Part shown: piece after piece, positions 1-7,233 of the stretch
Numbering within the stretch: the first letter of the stretch is position 1
Layout: every line of letters begins with the position of its first letter
NCBI RefSeq assembly: GCF_019973375.1
Contig: NZ_BPTV01000001.1
Span: forward strand, 1,877,104-1,941,103
DNA: 64,000 nucleotides
DNA from: Prevotella lacticifex
Lineage (GTDB): Bacteria > Bacteroidota > Bacteroidia > Bacteroidales > Bacteroidaceae
Direction of reading: 5' to 3'
The notes under the pieces: generated by a model
What the model saw: only the letters and a program-made list of their open reading frames with translations
Databases searched by the model: none
What the model was told of the DNA's origin: nothing
Made by a program: the position numbers and the translations under genes

Positions 1-2
1 AT

Positions 3-260
3 ATCATAGAATCAACTTTCGGCGTTTATAAAAGCATACAGCCGAAAAACAAACACTGTGGGATAACGCCCATAGTTCTGGCCTTGCCTCTGTACGGAAA
101 AGTTACGGACAGCAAAAAGAGAAGAAAGATTGACTTCAAGGAGAAAATGGAATGCGTGAGAATGGCTGATATAAAGGATTGGAAAGAAATGACTCTGCTT
201 GACAATTGGCAAGTAAGGAGAATGTTGGACCTCAAAAGTAAGAAACGAAAAACGGCTTAA
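3..260 (+). CDS. C-terminal part of a transposase-like protein (cut by window edge)
   Basis: An open frame enters from the left edge and runs 85 codons to TAA. It starts near IIESTFGVYK and ends in a very basic tail (KSKKRKTA). A glutamate in an IESTFG context followed by basic residues resembles the C-terminal end of a DDE transposase, where the last catalytic acid lies, but I cannot name the IS family. No inverted repeat or target duplication is visible after the stop. It may be a complete gene starting outside the window or a remnant. The repeat-rich spacer that follows fits an old insertion site, but that is inference. Confidence 0.45.
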   Translation: MIESTFGVYKSIQPKNKHCGITPIVLALPLYGKVTDSKKRRKIDFKEKMECVRMADIKDWKEMTLLDNWQVRRMLDLKSKKRKTA

Positions 261-506
261 ATTTTTGACAGCCTAATTAGCAATTATGCTCCTAAAATCT
301 AACCAAAAATTCCTATGCGCCACACCGCCACATAAGGCCGATAACGACATGCGGCGAGGAAGTCGGCCGAAATGAGACTATAGAGTAAAAATATATTATA
401 TTATTATATATTACTATATTATATTAATTATCAATACTTTAAAATATAATTAATATTTTCTTCTTTATTTACATTCTGCGTTTTCCCGACATCAGAGAGC
501 CCTTAT

Positions 507-546
507 GCGACACTGCGACACTGCGACGTTGCGACGCTGCGACGCT
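507..546. repeat. 8-bp tandem repeat, five units
   Basis: Five consecutive 8-bp units: GCGACACT twice, GCGACGTT once, GCGACGCT twice. It is GC-rich inside an otherwise AT-rich spacer. Function unknown. Confidence 0.85.
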
Positions 547-577
547 TCTAAGGCAATGAATAAAGGTCTATGAGCGG

Positions 578-648
578 TTTTTCCACCTCGTGATTCAGTT
601 TTTCCACCTCGTGATTCGGTTTTTCCACCTCGCTGCAATTTTTCCACC
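578..648. repeat. About 21-bp tandem repeat, four units
   Basis: The core TTTTTCCACCTCG recurs at 578, 599 and 620, with a truncated copy (TTTTTCCACC) at 639. The spacings are 21, 21 and 19 bp. The linker is TGATTCRG in the first two units. The period is a multiple of three, so a reverse-strand frame stays open through it, which explains an apparent repetitive ORF. Confidence 0.85.
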
Positions 649-734
649 ATACGGCGGAGGAGGATAAGAGAGAGGAAAACACTAAACAGACGGACAAAAG
701 GACACGAACAGGTACCACAGGACAATATCATGGC

Positions 735-844
735 ACCAAAAAGCCGATATTAGGGCACCAAAGGGGCAATATCATGAGACCAAAAAGGCGATATTAGGGC
801 ACCAAAAAGCCGATATTAGGGTACCAAAGTGGCAATATGTGGCA
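735..844. repeat. Five-unit 22-bp tandem array, type 2
   Basis: ACCAAA recurs at 735, 757, 779, 801 and 823, an exact 22-bp period, followed in each unit by a GCCGATATTA or GGCAATAT variant. A degenerate unit precedes it at 714. The unit sequence is unrelated to the AAACGG arrays elsewhere in the window, but the unit number and the period are the same. Confidence 0.9.
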
Positions 845-928
845 CAAAATGGCTGCTTAGTAGCCATAAATTTTTCTCGGAGGATAATTATAGGCAATAT
901 TGTGGCACAAAATGGCTGCTTAGTAGCC
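831..928. repeat. Direct repeat of about 35 bp, two copies 62-63 bp apart
   Basis: GGCAATAT (831-838 and 893-900) is followed in both copies by an identical 27-bp block (839-865 and 902-928). The block ends in GGCTGCTTAGTAGCC, a self-complementary segment able to form a small hairpin. The first copy overlaps the last unit of the 22-bp array. Confidence 0.9.
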
Positions 929-955
929 CTTAATAGCTGTTTTAGTGGCATCATA

Positions 956-996
956 ATGGAGCCATGGCACTGCGAAAGGCGCTCTTATGGCTCCAT
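956..996 (-). terminator. Inverted repeat at the 3' end of the rho unit
   Basis: A perfect 10-bp inverted repeat (ATGGAGCCAT at 956-965, ATGGCTCCAT at 987-996) with a 21-nt loop spans the end of the gene at 985. There is no good T-run on the reverse strand, so it may act as a 3' stem rather than a classical terminator. Confidence 0.45.
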
Positions 997-1236
997 CATC
1001 TTCTCCAGGCTGTCAACAGCCGACTGGATGTCGGTCGCAAAGTGGTCGTGAGCAAGTAGAAAGTCGCGGTGACCATGGGCTATAGCCTCATAAAGGTCAC
1101 GGTTCATGCTGTTCACATACTCAGCGACGGCAAATTCGATGTCGTCTTTTTGCCTTTCAATATTAGAGGCCGCATATATTCTCCCCTTTTGATGGAAGAA
1201 ACTGTATGCGGCCTCAATGCTATATCTGCTTATCAT
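985..1236 (-). CDS. Conserved-looking hypothetical protein, 83 aa
   Basis: Small soluble protein starting MISRYSIEAAYSFFHQK and ending SAVDSLEKMMEP. It is rich in helix formers, with no membrane segment, signal peptide or metal motif. I chose the ATG at 1234-1236 because a longer frame that starts inside rho has low-complexity, out-of-frame rho content before this point, whereas the composition becomes protein-like from here. It starts 17 bp after the rho stop on the same strand, so it is probably co-transcribed with rho. I do not recognise a named family. Confidence 0.65.
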   Translation of the reverse strand: MISRYSIEAAYSFFHQKGRIYAASNIERQKDDIEFAVAEYVNSMNRDLYEAIAHGHRDFLLAHDHFATDIQSAVDSLEKMMEP

Positions 1237-1253
1237 AAATTGCAGAGCGGTGG

Positions 1254-3221
1254 TTATGAGTTCATCGAGACGAGGAACTCCTCGTTGTCCTTGGTGTGAG
1301 CCACGCGGTCGTGAATCTCGTTCATTGCCTCTATGGCGGTCATGTCGGCAATATTCTTTCGGAGAATCCACATACGGTCGAGGGTTGTCTTATCCTGGAG
1401 CAGATCGTCACGGCGTGTGCTCGATGCCACGAGGTTGACAGCCGGGAATATACGCTTGTTCGACAGACTGCGATCGAGCTGGAGCTCCATGTTACCCGTA
1501 CCCTTGAACTCCTCGAAGATGACTTCATCCATCTTACTTCCGGTATCGATGAGTGCTGTGGCGATGATTGTCAGCGAGCCTCCACCCTCGATGTTTCGTG
1601 CTGCACCGAAGAATCGTTTTGGCTTTTGCAGTGCGTTGGCGTCGACACCACCGGTGAGGACCTTACCGCTTGCCGGTGCCACGGTGTTGTAGGCTCTTGC
1701 CAGTCGGGTTATGGAGTCGAGGAAGATGACTACGTCGTGTCCGCACTCCACCATTCGTTTAGCTTTTTCGAGTACGAGTCCGGCAATCTTGACGTGGCGC
1801 TCTGCAGGTTCGTCGAATGTCGATGCTATGACCTCTGCGTTGACCGTTCTCGACATGTCGGTGACCTCCTCGGGTCGCTCGTCGATGAGGAGCATCATCA
1901 GATAAGCCTCAGGGTGGTTAGCTGCGATGGCGTTGGCAATGTCCTTCATGAGGATTGTCTTACCGGTCTTTGGCTGTGCGACGATTAGAGCTCTCTGTCC
2001 CTTACCTATCGGCGAGAACATATCGACGATTCGTGTACTGAGGTTTGTTGTTTTAGGGTCGCCGGTGAGGTTGAATTTCTCATCGGGGAAAAGCGGTGTG
2101 AGATGCTCGAAAGGAATGCGGTCCCGAATCTCCGACGGGTTACGGCCGTTGATTCTGTCGATGGATGTCAGTGGGAAATAGCGTTCTCCTGCTTTCGGCG
2201 GCCGCACATGGCACTCCACCACGTCGCCGGTCTTGAGTCCGTACTTCTTTATGATATTGTTTGCCACGTAGACATCGTCGGGTGAGCTGAGATAGTTGTA
2301 ATCGCTCGAGCGGAGGAATCCATATCCGTCGGGCATGATTTCGAGCACGCCATTGGCAGTGATGATATCCGAGAAGTCATAATTGGATTCCTGCTGAGTC
2401 TCGGGTTTCTGAACGTATGTTGCCGTTTCCTCGTCTGTCGGACGGTCGAGCATATCGTAGTTTGGCAGTGCTCCCTGGTCCTCGATGGGCAGGTCGACAA
2501 CTGTTATGAAGTCGGTACCGTCGCCCGGGTCGCCTTCCCATACGCCGTTGCTGTCGGCCGGTGCCGCTGTCTCGGGTGCATTGGCCTCGTTGTGCTCGCT
2601 GACCTTCTGCTGCAGCTGCGATATGAGCTCGTTGCTTTCCTTGTCGTCGGCACTGCTGCTCTGATATTCGGCCTCCGGCACTACCGGCGCGACATTCTCT
2701 TCGGCCTCATTGGTCTCCGGCTCCACATTATTAATATTATCGTCTTTCATGTCCGTTTGTTCTTTCTTAGCCTTCAATGCGGCCTCGGCTCTTGCTATCA
2801 TCTCGAGTTCCGCCTTCGATTTGCGTCCGCGGTGCTTGGGTATCGACGCAAGAATCTCCTCGGGGGTCATCTCCTTCTCCTGTGTGTCCCCGACGGGGGC
2901 ATCGTTGGCAACAGCCTCTGCGGGTGCAGGATTGTCATTGAAGAGTTTCTTGGTTGTTTTCTTCTCTTTCTTTGTGTCTAAGTTCTCACCATTCTTGCCG
3001 TTGACCGAGTAGACGTGGTCGGTGTCGGTGCGGCTGATTCTTGTTCTGTGCCTTTTCTGTCCGAGCGGATGAGCCTTTCCCTCGTTCTCCGCGTCCTTGT
3101 CGAGAATGGCGTAAACGAGAGTATCCTTGTCGTCATCCTTACTGAACTCTGCGCCGACACTTTGTGCTATGGCCTCCAGCTCTGGAATATCCTTAGCTAA
3201 TAGTTCTTCTTTGCTTAACAT
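1254..3221 (-). CDS. rho: Transcription termination factor Rho with long N-terminal insertion
   Basis: Hexameric RNA-dependent ATPase/translocase that ends transcription at Rho-dependent sites. The 655 residues are about 235 more than E. coli Rho. The order is a Rho_N helical domain (about 1-45, [20 protein letters not shown]), a low-complexity acidic stretch rich in E, A, P, N and D (about 50-280), a cold-shock RNA-binding domain ([16 protein letters not shown]), and the RecA-like motor with Walker A (AQPKTGKT) and Walker B ([16 protein letters not shown]). An insertion of this kind is known from Bacteroides Rho, where it drives phase separation; whether this one does is inference. It heads a unit with the 83-aa gene. 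Confidence 0.98.
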   Translation of the reverse strand: MLSKEELLAKDIPELEAIAQSVGAEFSKDDDKDTLVYAILDKDAENEGKAHPLGQKRHRTRISRTDTDHVYSVNGKNGENLDTKKEKKTTKKLFNDNPAPAEAVANDAPVGDTQEKEMTPEEILASIPKHRGRKSKAELEMIARAEAALKAKKEQTDMKDDNINNVEPETNEAEENVAPVVPEAEYQSSSADDKESNELISQLQQKVSEHNEANAPETAAPADSNGVWEGDPGDGTDFITVVDLPIEDQGALPNYDMLDRPTDEETATYVQKPETQQESNYDFSDIITANGVLEIMPDGYGFLRSSDYNYLSSPDDVYVANNIIKKYGLKTGDVVECHVRPPKAGERYFPLTSIDRINGRNPSEIRDRIPFEHLTPLFPDEKFNLTGDPKTTNLSTRIVDMFSPIGKGQRALIVAQPKTGKTILMKDIANAIAANHPEAYLMMLLIDERPEEVTDMSRTVNAEVIASTFDEPAERHVKIAGLVLEKAKRMVECGHDVVIFLDSITRLARAYNTVAPASGKVLTGGVDANALQKPKRFFGAARNIEGGGSLTIIATALIDTGSKMDEVIFEEFKGTGNMELQLDRSLSNKRIFPAVNLVASSTRRDDLLQDKTTLDRMWILRKNIADMTAIEAMNEIHDRVAHTKDNEEFLVSMNS

Positions 3222-3294
3222 ATTTAATGTATAGGAAATTACTATGATAATTGTGTTTCGGGGATTGAAACACGATTGCTTAATTTTGCGCTTG

Positions 3295-3326
3295 CAAAGT
3301 TAAACAATATTTTTTATATCACCAAA
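3295..3326 (-). promoter_or_regulatory. Promoter for rho
   Basis: On the reverse strand there is a TAACTTTG -7 box (CAAAGTTA at 3295-3302), a 20-nt spacer, and a TTTG -33 box (CAAA at 3323-3326). This matches the Bacteroidetes consensus and predicts a leader of roughly 65 nt before rho. Confidence 0.7.
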
Positions 3327-3331
3327 GAAAA

Positions 3332-3375
3332 AAGGCTCAAAATTGTTTCCCAACAACTTTGAACCTTCATTTTTT
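3332..3375 (-). terminator. Intrinsic terminator-like hairpin in the rho leader
   Basis: A 16-position stem with two mismatches (3332-3347 with 3352-3367) and a TCCC loop. Going in the rho direction it is followed by TTTTTTCTTT; on the other strand T6 also follows (3370-3375), so it could terminate both ways. It lies between the proximal rho promoter and a second perfect reverse-strand -7 box (TACCTTTG, at 3422-3429), and so could attenuate transcripts from the distal start. Confidence 0.6.
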
Positions 3376-3474
3376 CTAACTAACTTATTATCAACTATTC
3401 ATTACTCTTTTAAAACTGGTGCAAAGGTACAACAATTTATGCTGCGTTGTATATAAAAATTGCGAAAATAAAAC

Positions 3475-3486
3475 GTAAACGTTTTC
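3475..3486. promoter_or_regulatory. LacI-type operator upstream of the LacI gene
   Basis: GTAAACGTTTTC has a perfect AAACGTTT core with the central CG typical of LacI/PurR/CcpA-family operators. Its centre is about 47 bp upstream of the -7 box of the LacI gene, so it lies upstream of the -33 element. A one-mismatch copy (reverse orientation) stands before nhaD at 12690-12701. Confidence 0.6.
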
Positions 3487-3504
3487 AAATTTGGCGTTCA
3501 AAGT

Positions 3505-3535
3505 CTTGTTTTATAAATATTTTTTCGTACCTTTG
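3505..3535 (+). promoter_or_regulatory. Promoter for the LacI-family gene
   Basis: CTTG (3505-3508), 19-nt spacer, TACCTTTG (3528-3535), a perfect Bacteroidetes -7 box. The predicted leader is about 28 nt to the ATG at 3568. Confidence 0.75.
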
Positions 3536-3567
3536 CAAATATTAGAGTTCAAAAATCAAAAATCAAA

Positions 3568-4596
3568 ATGCAGCAACACCGAACATCGTTAAAGGATCTT
3601 GCCGAGCGCCTTGGCGTTAGCATCGCCACGGTGAGCCGTGCCCTTCGCAACAGCCACGAGGTTGGCGAGGAGATGAAACAGCGCGTCCAGCAGTTGGCCA
3701 AGGAGCTTAACTATCGTCCGAATCCTTTCGCCCAAAGCCTCCGCAAGGAAGCTCCGCGGATTATCGGTGTGGTGGTCCCCAATCTTGTCACTCATTATTA
3801 CGCCGCTGTCCTCGACGGCATAGAGGACTTCGCCCGCTCTTTCGGCTACACCGTCATCTGCTCCAACTCGCATGAGGACCACACGCGTGAGGAGCAGGCC
3901 ATCGACAACTTCATCAACCTCCATGTTGAGGGCATCATCGCATGTCTGGCCCAGGACACCACCGACTACTCCCACTTCAAGGAGATCCATGATATGGGCA
4001 TTCCGCTCGTATTCTTTGCCCGCACGTGTCTGCCCGAGCTCTTCTCCCAGGTTGTTGCCGACGGCGACGTTGCTGCCCACAGTGCCGCCGAGCACCTCAT
4101 AGCTACTGGCAGCCGCAGGATTGCTTTCATCGGTGGTCCTAATCATCTCGACATGGTCCGCCGCCGCAAGCACGGTTATCTGCAAGCGTTGCGCGAGCAC
4201 AATATCCCCATCGACCGCAATCTTGTGAAGTGTGGCGACATCAGCTACGATTTTGCCGAGAAGGCCGTCGACGAGCTTATGGGCATGAGTAATCCACCCG
4301 ACGCCATCATTGCCTTCAACGACATCGTCACCTTCGGTGCTTTCAAGCGCATCCAGGAGAGGGGTCTGTCGATACCCGGCGATGTGGCCATCATCGGCTT
4401 CACCGACAGCGACACGGCGAGCTTCGTCACTCCGAAGGTCACCGTTGTTGCCGACCAAGCCTCAAAGCAAGGCAAGGTGTCGTGCGATTTGCTGTTCCGT
4501 GCCATCCGCGGCGACAAGAAAATCTACAAGGAGGTTGTCCCCATGCAGCTGCATATCCAGGACAGCTCCGACAAGAGCCGAGCCAAAGGAATCTGA
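3568..4596 (+). CDS. LacI-family transcriptional regulator
   Basis: DNA-binding regulator of 342 aa. The N-terminal helix-turn-helix with hinge helix (about 5-60) reads TSLKDLAERLGVSIATVSRA followed by ELNYRPNPFAQSL. The rest is a periplasmic-binding-protein-like effector domain (IIGVVVPNLVTHYYAAVLDG, then DAIIAFNDIVTFGAFK and DVAIIGFTDSDTASF). The length is normal for the family. It stands alone with no sugar-use genes beside it, so its effector cannot be guessed from context. The palindrome just upstream suggests it controls itself, and the matching site before nhaD suggests at least one distant target. Activator or repressor is open. Confidence 0.93.
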   Translation: MQQHRTSLKDLAERLGVSIATVSRALRNSHEVGEEMKQRVQQLAKELNYRPNPFAQSLRKEAPRIIGVVVPNLVTHYYAAVLDGIEDFARSFGYTVICSNSHEDHTREEQAIDNFINLHVEGIIACLAQDTTDYSHFKEIHDMGIPLVFFARTCLPELFSQVVADGDVAAHSAAEHLIATGSRRIAFIGGPNHLDMVRRRKHGYLQALREHNIPIDRNLVKCGDISYDFAEKAVDELMGMSNPPDAIIAFNDIVTFGAFKRIQERGLSIPGDVAIIGFTDSDTASFVTPKVTVVADQASKQGKVSCDLLFRAIRGDKKIYKEVVPMQLHIQDSSDKSRAKGI

Positions 4597-4821
4597 ATCT
4601 CATAAATAAGGCATTCAATTTGCTGAACCCACTTTTTGGGGAGTTTATATCCTTTTGCGTGAGAGGCCCTTGTAGCTGTCCGAAATCTACGGATAAGCCG
4701 AAGGAACAATTCGTTTTTTCGTCGAGGGACAAACGATCGTGAAATTCGTGTTTTTCGTGCAGAAGGACAGATACCGTTTCAGCCAAAACTTGAATGAAAA
4801 GAAGCGTAGAGCCGCACCAAG

Positions 4822-4856
4822 AAAATCTGAGCATCCGTTTGTCATCTCAGATTTTT
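4822..4856 (+). terminator. Terminator upstream of the B12 locus
   Basis: Perfect 10-bp stem (AAAATCTGAG at 4822-4831, CTCAGATTTT at 4846-4855) followed by T's. It ends 3' readthrough from the LacI gene, 225 bp upstream. The loop holds the TTTG -33 element of the following promoter. The stretch 4597-4821 contains no gene that I can support. Confidence 0.8.
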
Positions 4857-4868
4857 ATTGTACTTTTG
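4838..4868 (+). promoter_or_regulatory. Promoter of the B12 uptake operon
   Basis: TTTG (4838-4841), 19-nt spacer, TACTTTTG (4861-4868). Transcription would start within a few bases of the riboswitch, so the aptamer makes up nearly the whole start of the leader. Confidence 0.75.
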
Positions 4869-4875
4869 CACTTGC

Positions 4876-5075
4876 AATAGGTTCACTCCACCATGTGATT
4901 AAAAAGGGAATACGGTGAGAATCCGAAGCTGTCCCGCAGCTGTGAGTTGCTTCTCTCCCGCCTGCCGACACTATCAGTGAGAACGGCCCCAATACGGGGA
5001 GCGCGTTCATAATGCCCACTGACGGGAAGTCGCGCCGGCCTTAATCCGCAACAAGCCAGAAGACCTGCCATTGCC
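4876..5075 (+). ncRNA. Cobalamin riboswitch
   Basis: The conserved blocks are present in order: ATAGGTTCAC, TTAAAAAGGGAATACGGTG, GAATCCGAAGCTGTCCCGCA, GCTGTGAG, a variable arm, CACTGACGGGAAG, and the B12-box region AGCCAGAAGACCTGCC near 5053-5070. It directly precedes a BtuB-like receptor start at 5129. Binding of adenosyl- or hydroxocobalamin is expected to lower expression. No terminator hairpin is seen between aptamer and ATG, so control of translation start is more likely (inference). Confidence 0.95.
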
Positions 5076-5128
5076 ATTGGGCTGTCACTGCTCCGAGGAG
5101 AGCACACAGACGACAAATCTTATCAGCA

Positions 5129-7147
5129 ATGAGACGACTGTTGACAATAGTCGTATGTTGTGCAGTGGCCCTGAGGGTCATGGCCCAGGCACCATCGGCC
5201 ACGACCATGGCAGCCACCGACAGCATACGCCACATTCAGGAGGTAGTGGTGACCGACAAGTTGCCGCTAAGGGAGATTATATCCCCACAGGTTCTCAGCG
5301 GCGACGAGCTGCGACGCATGAGCTCGCTGTCGGTGGCCGATGCCATGCGCTACTTCTCGGGCATACAGCTGAAGGACTATGGCGGTGTCGGCGGACTGAA
5401 GACTGTCGACATTCGCAGCATGGGGTCGGCTCATCTCGGTGTATTCTACGACGGTATCGAATTGGGCAATGCCCAGAACGGACAGATTGACCTCGGACAG
5501 TTCTCGCTCGACAACGTCGAACAGATAAACCTCTACAACGGTCAGAAGAGTTCCATCTTCCAGCCAGCCACCGACTTCTGCAATGCCGGCAGCATCTACA
5601 TCCGCACGCGGCGCCCGCAGTTCAAGGACTCGAAGGGGCGCAATCTTCGTTTCACGACAAAGGGAGGACCGGGCAACACCCTCCGCATCACATCGCTATG
5701 GGAGCAGCGGCTCAGCCGTTCGGTGAGCGCGTCGCTGAGCGCGGGATTCCTCAACTCCGACGGCAAGTACCGTTTCCGCTACCGCCGAGTGACACCATCG
5801 GGAGCCACGGCCTACGACACTACCGCCACACGGCATAACGGCGACATCCATGCTGAGCGCGCCGAAGTAAACATCCACGGCATCATAGACCGCGGATACT
5901 GGGACGCGAAGGGCTACATCTACAACTCGGAGCGCGGCATTCCCGGGGCTATTGTCAACAACGTATGGCGGCGCGGCGAACGGCAGAACGACCTCAACAC
6001 TTTCCTACAGGGACGGTTCGAGAAGGACGTGACCTCACGGTTCTCCACCCTTCTCATGGCGAAGTATGCCTTCTATCGTACACATTATATAAACAGGGAC
6101 ACCACGCAGCTGCCCGTCGACAACCGCTACTGGCAGCAGGAGCTCTATGTGTCGTCGGCCAACGTCTACGAGATAGTGAAGGACTGGAGTCTGTCGGTGG
6201 CCTACGACCTCAGGTGGAACAAGCTCAACGCCGACACCTACCGCTTCGTCTACCCCACCCGTCTGAACAATCTCATCAGCATGGCCACAGCCGTCGACAC
6301 ACGATGGATAAAGGCGCAGGCCTCCGTCGTTGCGGCATTCGTCCACGACAATATCAGCAATCGATCAACATCGGACAACGGTGCCGACATACGACGGCTG
6401 ACGCCATCGCTCTTCATCGCTGTTCCCTTGGGGCGGCTGACCCTTCACGCTTTCGCCAAGCGCAGTTTCCGTATGCCCACGTTCAACGACCTCTATTATA
6501 CCGATGCCGGCAACAGCCGTCTGCGACCGGAGAGTGCCAACCAGTATGACGCGGGATTCAACTACGGCGTTAATCTTAATAAGGCTGACGCCATAGCCCT
6601 CAGCATTGGAGCCGATATATACTACAACACCGTCCACGACAAGATTATAGCCTACCCCAAGGGACAGCAGTTCCGCTGGACGATGCTGAACCTCGGCCGC
6701 GTGCATATCCGTGGTATCGACGCCACGGCAGCAGCGTCGATGACTACGTCAGCAGGGCTCAGTCTTTCGACCCGACTGCAATACACTTATCAGGACGCGC
6801 GCGACGTCACCGACCCTACGACGCCATTCTACGGCGACCAGATTCCGTACATTCCTTACAACAGTGGGTCGGCAACGATGACTGCATCGTGGCGCGGTAT
6901 GTCGCTGAACTACAGCTTTATATATAGCGGAGAACGCTACAACGGTCAGGAGAATATTCGTCAGAATCACATGGAGCCGTGGTACACCCACGACATCAGC
7001 ATACAATACGAGTGGCGCAACAGCCGCAAGACCGGTTACCGGCTCTCGTTCGAGATAAATAATCTCCTCAATCAGCGCTACGACGTAATACAGAATTACC
7101 CCATGCCGGGCATCAACTGTGCGGCGGGGTTCAGCATCGAGCTGTGA
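5129..7147 (+). CDS. btuB: BtuB-like TonB-dependent cobalamin receptor
   Basis: Outer-membrane receptor of 672 aa that should take up vitamin B12 using TonB energy. Signal peptide MRRLLTIVVCCAVALRVMAQ. Plug domain about 45-150 (SGDELRRMSSLSVADAMRYF, then IRSMGSAHLGVFYDGIELGN), followed by a 22-strand type barrel ending in an aromatic strand with terminal FSIEL. The substrate is assigned from the cobalamin riboswitch directly upstream and the BtuG-like gene downstream, not from residues in the barrel. No SusD partner is present, as usual for B12 receptors. First gene of a three-gene operon. Confidence 0.92.
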   Translation: MRRLLTIVVCCAVALRVMAQAPSATTMAATDSIRHIQEVVVTDKLPLREIISPQVLSGDELRRMSSLSVADAMRYFSGIQLKDYGGVGGLKTVDIRSMGSAHLGVFYDGIELGNAQNGQIDLGQFSLDNVEQINLYNGQKSSIFQPATDFCNAGSIYIRTRRPQFKDSKGRNLRFTTKGGPGNTLRITSLWEQRLSRSVSASLSAGFLNSDGKYRFRYRRVTPSGATAYDTTATRHNGDIHAERAEVNIHGIIDRGYWDAKGYIYNSERGIPGAIVNNVWRRGERQNDLNTFLQGRFEKDVTSRFSTLLMAKYAFYRTHYINRDTTQLPVDNRYWQQELYVSSANVYEIVKDWSLSVAYDLRWNKLNADTYRFVYPTRLNNLISMATAVDTRWIKAQASVVAAFVHDNISNRSTSDNGADIRRLTPSLFIAVPLGRLTLHAFAKRSFRMPTFNDLYYTDAGNSRLRPESANQYDAGFNYGVNLNKADAIALSIGADIYYNTVHDKIIAYPKGQQFRWTMLNLGRVHIRGIDATAAASMTTSAGLSLSTRLQYTYQDARDVTDPTTPFYGDQIPYIPYNSGSATMTASWRGMSLNYSFIYSGERYNGQENIRQNHMEPWYTHDISIQYEWRNSRKTGYRLSFEINNLLNQRYDVIQNYPMPGINCAAGFSIEL

Positions 7148-7233
7148 AATGAGATTTGATCAGCCGAACGATGATTAAAGGACATTGAAAGAAAGGCCCT
7201 GAGCAGCCAAAAAATTAATCAAGAAGCAAGAGA

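Larger units (their letters stand above)
261..984. other. Gene-free, repeat-rich spacer
   Basis: This stretch lies between the transposase-like fragment and the gene downstream of rho and holds no convincing gene. The part from about 380 to 470 is almost pure A/T. It is followed by four different repeat structures in a row: an 8-bp tandem, a 21-bp tandem, a 22-bp tandem and a long direct repeat. The reverse-strand open frames here only read through the tandem repeats (a repeating GGKTESR heptad) and are treated as chance. Confidence 0.8.

Noticed and set aside
492..731. Reverse-strand frame with GGKTESR repeats
   Set aside because: It only reads through the 21-bp tandem repeat, whose period is a multiple of three, and has no promoter or family.
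735..844. The 22-bp tandem arrays considered as CRISPR
   Set aside because: Repeat units follow each other with only 0-8 bp of linker, there are no unique spacers of 25-40 bp, and no cas genes are in the window.
3589..4458. 289-codon reverse frame inside the LacI gene
   Set aside because: It is the antisense shadow of a well-supported LacI-family gene with high GC at codon ends.
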